From: Paramuribaculum sp.
GTDB taxonomy: Bacteria > Bacteroidota > Bacteroidia > Bacteroidales > Muribaculaceae
Reading direction: 5' to 3'
Length of the DNA stretch: 5,732 bases
NCBI GenBank assembly: GCA_029062075.1
Contig: JAIDQW010000149.1
Coordinates: 1-5,732 of the forward strand
In this document: in pieces, positions 1-4,994 of the stretch
Position numbering within the stretch: the first letter of the stretch is position 1
Layout: the number at the start of each line of letters is the position of its first letter
Notes under the pieces: model-generated
What the model was told of the DNA's origin: nothing
The model's database searches: none
What the model saw: the letters and a program-made list of their open reading frames with translations, nothing else
Position numbers and translations under genes: made by a program

Positions 1-1317
1 TCGGAGCCAGTCAAGCCCCTCTCTAACTGTTTTTTGAATTTCTGTTTTTGAGGGGTCAACATATTCGCATAGAGCAAAATCTTCCGGTGCAACCTCATAG
101 ATTCCGAGCTTCTCCATCATTTCAATATCTCTAGCCCCGATTGCCTTGAGCAGATACTCGGTCATTATATCCATCGGCATGACTTTATCATATACTCCGC
201 TCATAATCATCGCTCTGTGACCGCCAAGTATTCTGGCATCCGGAGAAAATTTCTTTTTGAAAATCCGTAACGGAAAAGATCGGCTCACACTCATTTTTGA
301 TGGACTTAAAGATGCCCATCCCATGAATTCATCAACATCATCACCCTCAGCCATAATGGTGAGCTGAGTATAGGGGAATCTCAGAAATCCGTTCAAATCA
401 ATCTTGATGCCGGTGAGTATGTTGCCGGAAATTATGCGAAGATGTTTTCCGTCATGGGGAAGGTGGTTTTCAAGAAGGGGCTTTACTGCCGCTCCCTGAA
501 CGGTTGACGCATAGTAGGGATTGATCGTTTCCGGCCCCGTGACAGCAACGACCGTAGAATAATCGCGGTATCCGGTCAAACAGAGTTCACCTATTCTTAC
601 TACAGTTAGAATAGACAGAGTCCAGACAGTCTCACCTTTATTTATCGGTGATATTAGAGATGCCTGCACTCCGGGATTACCGGAGGGATGAGGACCTGTC
701 ACAATATAATGCTCACATTCCTTAGGCACCTTGAATGAAGCATCAGACTTAGTGCACACAAACACCTTACCGGTGGTCAGCAAAGCAAGAGCTTTTATGC
801 CCGCGTCAATCTCAGCCTGCTTGTTTTTTACAACCTCATTTATATCAGGTGCGAGAGGTGATGAATCGAATGCAGTTACGAAGATGTCTCTGGGGCTGGC
901 GTCTGGCAAAGGCACAATATCATAGGGACGCTGACGCATTTCCGCCCAAAGTCCGCTATCCTTTAGTGCAGCCAGAACCGACTCGGCAGATGAACCGACA
1001 TTGAATTTTTTTTCCTCATTGCCGTCAGGAGTGATTTCGACCCGTTCAATCTTGCGTCTTTCCCCTCTTATGACAGCCGAAACTGTACCAGCGACGGGAG
1101 CGGTTAGTTTTACATCTTCATGACTTTTATCGTGCATGATAGGTGCACCTGCTTCAACTATATCGCCCTCCTTTACCTCAAGTTTTGGTAAAAAGCCGGG
1201 AAAATCATCCGGAATTACCGCTATAACGGTAGGCTGAACTACCTTAGGGTCGCTCCATTCCGCTGCACCCTTGATGTTGAGATCGAGCCCTCGCCCGACA
1301 GTTATGGATTTATCCAT
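1..1317 (-). CDS. nqrA: Na(+)-translocating NADH-quinone reductase subunit A (3' end cut by window)
   Basis: NqrA is the peripheral cytoplasmic-side subunit of the six-subunit Na+-NQR complex, which oxidises NADH, reduces quinone and exports Na+; NqrA takes part in quinone binding. The 439 visible codons read without interruption from ATG at 1317 to the window edge. Family features I can read are the start MDKSITVGRGLDLNIKG; a biotinyl/lipoyl-like segment at about residues 44-95 (VKEGDIVEAGAPI, then APVAGTVSAV and RGERRK); QRPYDIV at 129-135; AFDSSPLAPD at 149-158; GPHPSGNPGVQ at 208-218; ISGNILTG at 296-303; EGDDVDEFMGW at 324-334; and LGIYEVAPEDFALCEYVD near 404-421. The family is about 450 residues long, so only roughly ten C-terminal residues are missing. 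No Shine-Dalgarno precedes the ATG, as usual in Bacteroidota. nqrB to nqrF would be expected to follow to the left, outside the window. Identification is secure; the rest of the operon is inferred. Confidence 0.96.
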   Translation of the reverse strand, partial: MDKSITVGRGLDLNIKGAAEWSDPKVVQPTVIAVIPDDFPGFLPKLEVKEGDIVEAGAPIMHDKSHEDVKLTAPVAGTVSAVIRGERRKIERVEITPDGNEEKKFNVGSSAESVLAALKDSGLWAEMRQRPYDIVPLPDASPRDIFVTAFDSSPLAPDINEVVKNKQAEIDAGIKALALLTTGKVFVCTKSDASFKVPKECEHYIVTGPHPSGNPGVQASLISPINKGETVWTLSILTVVRIGELCLTGYRDYSTVVAVTGPETINPYYASTVQGAAVKPLLENHLPHDGKHLRIISGNILTGIKIDLNGFLRFPYTQLTIMAEGDDVDEFMGWASLSPSKMSVSRSFPLRIFKKKFSPDARILGGHRAMIMSGVYDKVMPMDIMTEYLLKAIGARDIEMMEKLGIYEVAPEDFALCEYVDPSKTEIQKTVREGLDWLR

Positions 1318-1355
1318 AGTAATGGTTCTGTAAGATTGGATACATTTTAACAGCG

Positions 1356-1386
1356 CAAAGTTATTCAATATTTAGTTAAATTCAAG
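1356..1386 (-). promoter_or_regulatory. Predicted Bacteroidota-type promoter of nqrA
   Basis: Read on the minus strand, a perfect -7 box TAACTTTG (consensus TAnnTTTG) occupies 1363 down to 1356. A -33 element CTTG (one mismatch to TTTG) occupies 1386 down to 1383. The spacer between them is 19 bp, as expected for the Bacteroidota primary sigma factor. Transcription should begin near 1350, leaving an A/T-rich leader of about 33 nt before the nqrA ATG at 1317. This is based on motif match and spacing only. Confidence 0.7.
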
Positions 1387-1397
1387 TAAAAACATCA

Positions 1398-1413
1398 CAT
1401 ATATTAATATATG
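1398..1413. repeat. Perfect 16-bp A/T-rich palindrome between divergent promoters
   Basis: CATATATTAATATATG is identical to its reverse complement. The symmetry resumes after one mismatched position on each side (TC at 1395-1396 pairs with GA at 1415-1416), giving a 22-bp imperfect dyad. It lies 11 bp upstream of the nqrA -33 box, centred near -55 relative to the predicted nqrA start, and about 40 bp upstream of the exbB -33 box. That position suits the site of a dimeric DNA-binding regulator. The regulator is unknown, and A/T-rich DNA can form such palindromes by chance. Confidence 0.4.
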
Positions 1414-1454
1414 AGAAGTATTCTGCAATCTAAATAAAAATAAATCCTAAAAAA

Positions 1455-1485
1455 TTTGCCAGTTAAAAACTAAGTACTACTTTTG
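1455..1485 (+). promoter_or_regulatory. Predicted Bacteroidota-type promoter of the exbB-exbD-exbD-tonB operon
   Basis: A perfect -33 box TTTG at 1455-1458 and a perfect -7 box TACTTTTG at 1478-1485 (consensus TAnnTTTG) are separated by exactly 19 bp. Transcription should start near 1490-1493, roughly 145 nt before the exbB start codon. No second good match is seen closer to exbB, so this is the likely operon promoter. It is arranged back to back with the nqrA promoter, with about 68 bp between the two -33 boxes. Confidence 0.8.
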
Positions 1486-1490
1486 CGATA

Positions 1491-1634
1491 ATGTTTCCCA
1501 AGGGAATCCTTAGTGTAACCGAGAATCGATACCACGGAAGAGTCGAAAACGCGGCTTACGAGGAGCACCTACAAGAACCATGAACCAAATAACTTAAATA
1601 ATAACCTTAACAAACAATTTAGTAATTATCTATT
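1491..1634 (+). promoter_or_regulatory. Long 5' leader of the exbB operon, possibly structured or carrying a short upstream ORF
   Basis: This non-coding stretch lies between the predicted transcription start and the exbB ATG. Its first part (1491-1583) is of mixed composition; the last 50 nt are very A/T-rich and unstructured, as is usual before well-translated Bacteroidota genes. A hairpin is possible with stem 1540-1545 / 1552-1557 (GAGTCG with CGGCTT, including two G-T pairs) and loop AAAACG. Only small alternative stems of 4 bp are seen near 1495-1511. An ATG at 1491, at or very near the predicted transcript 5' end, opens a 30-codon frame (starting MFPKGILSV) that ends at TGA 1581-1583. 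I recognise no known riboswitch or ribosomal leader, and an open frame of this length occurs readily by chance. Confidence 0.45.
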
Positions 1635-2459
1635 ATGGAAGCTCAAAAGCCCATTCAGCCTGCGGCTAAAAAGCCCGCTGCTAAAGAAGGTAGCAATGTA
1701 GGCGGTATCAAAAACGCGTTTTTTGTTATTATCGCATGCTTCGTTGTTGCTGTATGTCTCTTTATCTTCTGGTTCGGTCACGAATCTCACTTTGAAGAAG
1801 GTCACCCCATCGATCTCTGGGGCACAATCTACAAAGGTGGTTTTATCGTGCCTATTCTTCAGACCCTCTTCCTCACTGTAATCGTTCTTTCTGTTGAGCG
1901 TTACATCGCAATGAGCAAAGCAAAAGGTAAAGGCAATATCACCAAATTCGTTGCCGGTGTTAAAGCTTGCCTCATCAAGAACGATATCGAAGGTGCTAAA
2001 AAACTTTGCCAGACCCAGCAGGGTAGTGTAGCAGCAGTTGTAAAAGCAGCTCTTATCCGTTATCAGGAAATGGATATGAACACAACTCTTACTAAAGAGC
2101 AGAAAGTTGCTACTCTTCAGAAAGAAGTTGAAGAAGCTACCGCACTTGAGATGCCCCAGCTTCAGCAGAACCTCCCCATCGTTGCTACAATGACAACTCT
2201 CGGTACTCTCGTTGGTCTTCTCGGTACTGTGATGGGTATGATCAAATCATTCCAGGCTCTCGCACAGAGCGGTGCTCCTGACTCAACCGAACTTTCAACC
2301 GGTATTTCAGAGGCTCTTATCAACACAGCTTTCGGTATCGCGACCGGTGCATTCGCTGTAATTTCTTACAACTACTACACCAACAAAATCGATAACCTCA
2401 CTTACGCTATCGACGAAATCGGTTTCTCAATCGTGCAGACATTCGCTGCAACTCACTAA
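1635..2459 (+). CDS. exbB: ExbB, MotA/TolQ/ExbB-family proton channel protein
   Basis: ExbB forms the pentameric inner-membrane proton channel that, with ExbD, converts proton-motive force into movement of TonB. The 274 residues contain a short Lys/Pro/Ala-rich cytoplasmic start (1-20), hydrophobic segments at about 27-47, 69-88, 180-202 and 224-246, and a helical cytoplasmic domain at about 95-178. The family signatures are clear: TLGTLVGLLGTVMGM at 188-202 and GISEALINTAFGIATGAF at 223-240. T198, E226 and T231 align by motif with E. coli ExbB T148, E176 and T181, the polar residues lining the channel. Four membrane segments instead of the three of E. coli ExbB reflect an extra N-terminal helix. 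The ATG at 1635 is preceded by an A/T-rich leader without Shine-Dalgarno, and the only upstream in-frame ATG (1491) is cut off by TGA at 1581. It is the first gene of the operon; the next begins 38 nt downstream. Confidence 0.95.
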   Translation: MEAQKPIQPAAKKPAAKEGSNVGGIKNAFFVIIACFVVAVCLFIFWFGHESHFEEGHPIDLWGTIYKGGFIVPILQTLFLTVIVLSVERYIAMSKAKGKGNITKFVAGVKACLIKNDIEGAKKLCQTQQGSVAAVVKAALIRYQEMDMNTTLTKEQKVATLQKEVEEATALEMPQLQQNLPIVATMTTLGTLVGLLGTVMGMIKSFQALAQSGAPDSTELSTGISEALINTAFGIATGAFAVISYNYYTNKIDNLTYAIDEIGFSIVQTFAATH

Positions 2460-2497
2460 TCTCATATTACACCTATAATAAATAACAAAACAGTAAT

Positions 2498-3214
2498 ATG
2501 GGAAAAGTAAAAATTAAAAGAAAGAGTACCCTCATCGACATGACTGCGATGAGTGACGTGACTGTTCTTTTGCTTACTTTCTTCATGTTGACGTCAACTT
2601 TCCTTCAGAAGGAACCAGTGACAGTTATTACTCCGTCATCTGTTTCTGAGGTTAAGGTGCCTGTGGCAAACGTTGCTACAATCCTTATTTCACCCGAAGG
2701 TAAAGTGTTCATGTCTATTACCGGTGATGCAGAAGCTGAGAATAAGGACACCTGGGGCTCAGAAGCCATCAGAGCTGAAATTCTCAAAAATGCAGTATCG
2801 GAATATAATAGCCTTCACCCGAGCAATCCCGTGAATCTCACCGAACAGGACGTTGCGGTATTCTCCAAAATCAATATGTTTGGAGTACCCTTCAGAGCTT
2901 TGCCTGAATTCTTGAGATTGTCACAGACAGAGCAGGATAAAGTCATTTCAGATATGAGCCGTGCAGACGTAGGTATTCCTCTCGACGGAAACCGCGACCT
3001 CACCAAGCCCAACGAATTCCAGATCTGGATGCGCGCTATCTACTCAAGCTCAAACGACAACCTCCAGGCAATGATGAAGAAAGGCGAAGGTATAGCAGTG
3101 AAAGCCGATCACGGCACTCCTTATGAAAGAGTTCACAATGTACTCGACAACCTTCAGACACTCAAGATGAACCGCTTCAGCTTGATGACAGCACTTAAAA
3201 CTGAGCAAGATTAA
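2498..3214 (+). CDS. exbD: ExbD/TolR-family protein, first paralogue, with large periplasmic insertion
   Basis: ExbD subunits sit in the pore of the ExbB pentamer, and a membrane aspartate shuttles protons. This 238-residue copy begins with a basic cytoplasmic stretch (KVKIKRKS), followed by one membrane helix at about 17-36. Its D20, in MSDVTVLLLTFFML, corresponds to the essential D25 of E. coli ExbD. After the helix come a first periplasmic strand region (about 52-76), a long insertion (about 80-197) that I recognise from no named domain, and the closing ExbD fold segment GIAVKADHGTPYERVHNVLDNL at 198-219 followed by KMNRFSLMTAL. E. coli ExbD has 141 residues, so this protein is much longer. 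The start codon lies 38 nt after exbB in an A/T-rich gap without terminator or clear promoter, and the stop is 6 nt before the second exbD, so co-transcription is very likely. TolR, the paralogue of the Tol system, is less likely because tonB follows. Confidence 0.9.
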   Translation: MGKVKIKRKSTLIDMTAMSDVTVLLLTFFMLTSTFLQKEPVTVITPSSVSEVKVPVANVATILISPEGKVFMSITGDAEAENKDTWGSEAIRAEILKNAVSEYNSLHPSNPVNLTEQDVAVFSKINMFGVPFRALPEFLRLSQTEQDKVISDMSRADVGIPLDGNRDLTKPNEFQIWMRAIYSSSNDNLQAMMKKGEGIAVKADHGTPYERVHNVLDNLQTLKMNRFSLMTALKTEQD

Positions 3215-3220
3215 ATCATT

Positions 3221-3949
3221 ATGGCACAGATAGAACAATCAGACAAGGGTGGCAAGAAGAAAAAAGGCGCCCAGAAGAAAATGTCTATCCATGTGGACTT
3301 TACTCCTATGGTTGACATGAACATGCTTCTGATTACGTTCTTTATGCTTTGTACCACAATGATTAAATCTCAGACCCTGCAGATTTCACTTCCTACCAAT
3401 GAGAAGCTTGAGCAGCAGGATATGAGCAAAGCTAAAGAATCAGAAGCGATTACCCTCATCGTTGATACCGAACGCAATGAAAACGGCGATATCAAGAAAG
3501 ATGAAGAAGGTAAACCCCTCAACATCGTTTATTATTACGAGGGACAGGCTCAGATTGATACCATCACAGGTGCCTCTAACATTAAGAAAGAGACATTTGT
3601 TGGTAACGATGGAACTGTTCAGCGTGGTATCCGCAAAATTCTCCATGACCGCAACAAGCAGGTACTTGCAAAAATTGATGTTCTTAAGGAACAGTGGCGT
3701 AATAAAGAACTACACCCCAATAAGGATCTCAATGACAGCATCTATCAGGCAAGAGCCAAAGAGTACAGAAATGACTCTACTCTCACTCGTCCTATCGTGG
3801 TCATCAAGGCTACTCCCCAGGCATCTTGGGAAAGTCTTATAAGCGCACTTGACGAAATGCAGATCAATCATATCTCACGCTATCAGATCGATAACATGAA
3901 TCGCACTGACTCGCTTATGATTGACGGTTATAATCGTGCAAACAGGTGA
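3221..3949 (+). CDS. exbD: ExbD/TolR-family protein, second paralogue
   Basis: A second, divergent ExbD of 242 residues, expected to act in the same inner-membrane proton channel. It has a longer basic cytoplasmic tail (GGKKKKGAQKK at 10-20), the motif HVDFTPMVDMNMLLITFFML at 24-43 with the proton-carrying aspartate at D32, and a single membrane helix at about 32-49. The periplasmic part has a strand at 74-83 (SEAITLIVDT), a charged, mainly helical middle (about 84-188), and the terminal ExbD segment RPIVVIKATPQASWESLISALDEMQ at 190-214 with INHISRYQID after it. The DFTPMVDMN core is closer to the usual ExbD consensus than the TAMSDVT core of the first copy, so the two probably have distinct roles or form a heterodimer; that is inference. 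Only 6 nt separate it from the preceding gene. tonB starts 44 nt downstream. Confidence 0.92.
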   Translation: MAQIEQSDKGGKKKKGAQKKMSIHVDFTPMVDMNMLLITFFMLCTTMIKSQTLQISLPTNEKLEQQDMSKAKESEAITLIVDTERNENGDIKKDEEGKPLNIVYYYEGQAQIDTITGASNIKKETFVGNDGTVQRGIRKILHDRNKQVLAKIDVLKEQWRNKELHPNKDLNDSIYQARAKEYRNDSTLTRPIVVIKATPQASWESLISALDEMQINHISRYQIDNMNRTDSLMIDGYNRANR

Positions 3950-3993
3950 TTATTTGATGTAAGATATATATTAACTTTAAAAGCTTAGAAAAA

Positions 3994-4845
3994 ATGGCAA
4001 AAGATGTAGATCTTTCATCAAAAGAGTGGCGCGACCTAATTTTCGAAGGCAAAAATAAGGAGTATGGTGCCTATAAAATGCGCCAGGAATCCAATGCCCG
4101 CCACAATAAAGCAATGATAGTTATTATCATTGTGCTCGCTATCGTAGCTGCACTCGCATTCCTTGTAAACACAGTTATCAAGGCAGCTGAGGCTCGTCCC
4201 GAAGATACCGGTGAGCAGGTTCTTGCTGAACTTGTTACCGCTGAGGAACCGGAACCCGAGCCAGAAGAAGAGCAGCAGCGCATCGAGGAGCAGCAGCCTG
4301 AAGTTATCAAGGAGGACCTTCTCAATACCGTTAAATCCGCTGAGATTGCTATCGTGCCTGACGATCAGGCTGAGGAAATCAAGAGCCAGGATGAAATGAA
4401 GGAAGATGACCGCGCTATCGGTGCTGTTAATGAGGACCGTGGTGTTGACGACATCATCAATGCTCAGGAGCACAAAGATGTAGTGGTTGTTGAAGAGAAG
4501 AAACCTGAACATGATGATAACTATGTGTTTGATGCAGTTGAGCAGAACGCTGCCTTCCCCGGTGGTGACGCAGCACTTCTCAAATGGCTCTCAGATCACA
4601 TGAATTATCCTCAGACAGCACTTGATAACGGTGTGCAGGGCACAGTTCGTGTACGTTTCGTTGTTAAGAAAGACGGTACTGTCGGTGATGCGAAAGTATT
4701 GAAGCCTATTGACCCGGCACTAGACAAGGAAGCTTTGCGAGTTGTAAAGAGCCTGCCGAAATTTATCCCCGGCAAGATGAACGGACATTCAGTTAACTGT
4801 TACTTTACAGTACCTGTTAAATTCCGTATTGTAAACCAGGGCTAA
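3994..4845 (+). CDS. tonB: TonB energy transducer, Bacteroidota type
   Basis: TonB spans the periplasm and transmits energy from ExbB/ExbD to TonB-dependent outer-membrane transporters. The 283 residues show a cytoplasmic N-terminus with the phylum-typical motif DLIFEGKNKEYGAYKMR (14-30), one membrane helix at about 41-63, a long linker (about 64-185), and a C-terminal domain at about 186-281. The C-terminal domain contains FPGGDAALLKWL, YPQTALDNGVQGTVRVRFVV, KDGTVGDAKVL and FTVPVKFRI, all characteristic of TonB_C. The linker is strongly acidic with Glu-Pro and Gln clusters (EEPEPEPEEEQQ at 84-95), unlike the Pro-Lys stretches of E. coli TonB. The basic N-terminal flank (KMRQESNARHNK) ahead of the helix fits an N-in orientation. 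It is the last gene of the operon and is followed 19 nt later by a strong terminator. Identification is secure; which transporters it serves cannot be told from the window. Confidence 0.96.
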   Translation: MAKDVDLSSKEWRDLIFEGKNKEYGAYKMRQESNARHNKAMIVIIIVLAIVAALAFLVNTVIKAAEARPEDTGEQVLAELVTAEEPEPEPEEEQQRIEEQQPEVIKEDLLNTVKSAEIAIVPDDQAEEIKSQDEMKEDDRAIGAVNEDRGVDDIINAQEHKDVVVVEEKKPEHDDNYVFDAVEQNAAFPGGDAALLKWLSDHMNYPQTALDNGVQGTVRVRFVVKKDGTVGDAKVLKPIDPALDKEALRVVKSLPKFIPGKMNGHSVNCYFTVPVKFRIVNQG

Positions 4846-4864
4846 TAGTTCTTTAGAAATTAAT

Positions 4865-4900
4865 ATCGGGCGATGGATTATTTCCGTCGCCCGATTTTTT
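4865..4900 (+). terminator. Intrinsic terminator of the exbB-tonB operon
   Basis: A 12-bp stem pairs 4865-4876 (ATCGGGCGATGG) with 4884-4895 (CCGTCGCCCGAT), with one T-G wobble and a 7-nt loop ATTATTT, followed directly by a run of six T (4895-4900). It begins 19 nt after the tonB stop codon. On the opposite strand there is no good T-run, so it acts mainly rightward. Confidence 0.93.
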
Positions 4901-4934
4901 GTATATAAGTGATTTATAGATCTTTCAGATACGC

Positions 4935-4974
4935 AAAAAAAAATGGTGCGCTCCATGTCAGCGCACCATTTTTT
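4935..4974. terminator. Bidirectional intrinsic terminator between tonB and dnaJ
   Basis: A perfect 9-bp stem pairs 4943-4951 (ATGGTGCGC) with 4961-4969 (GCGCACCAT) around a 9-nt loop. It is flanked by nine A on the left (4935-4943) and six T on the right (4969-4974), so it can end transcription from both sides. Its main role is probably for dnaJ on the minus strand, whose stop codon is about 20 nt away and which then reads into a run of nine U. For the plus strand it acts as a back-up behind the tonB terminator. Confidence 0.92.
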
Positions 4975-4994
4975 CTATATTATTATGGGGAGGA

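Noticed and set aside
731..925. Open frame of 64 codons on the plus strand
   Set aside because: Lies wholly inside nqrA on the opposite strand; the nqrA frame has clear family motifs across it and this frame resembles nothing.
1491..1634. Assignment of the exbB leader to a named riboswitch class
   Set aside because: I could not match it to any class I know; naming one would be a guess.
3462..3842. Open frame of 126 codons on the plus strand overlapping the second exbD
   Set aside because: It is a shifted frame within a well-supported ExbD gene, with no recognisable domain and no own start signal.
3953..3979. Possible internal promoter before tonB (TTTG at 3953-3956, TAACTTTA at 3972-3979)
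   Set aside because: The spacer is only 15 bp and the -7 box lacks the final G; no strong case over simple operon read-through.
4036..4512. Open frame of 158 codons on the minus strand opposite tonB
   Set aside because: Its Leu/Phe-rich translation is the expected antisense of the Glu/Asp/Lys-rich TonB linker; tonB has full domain support.
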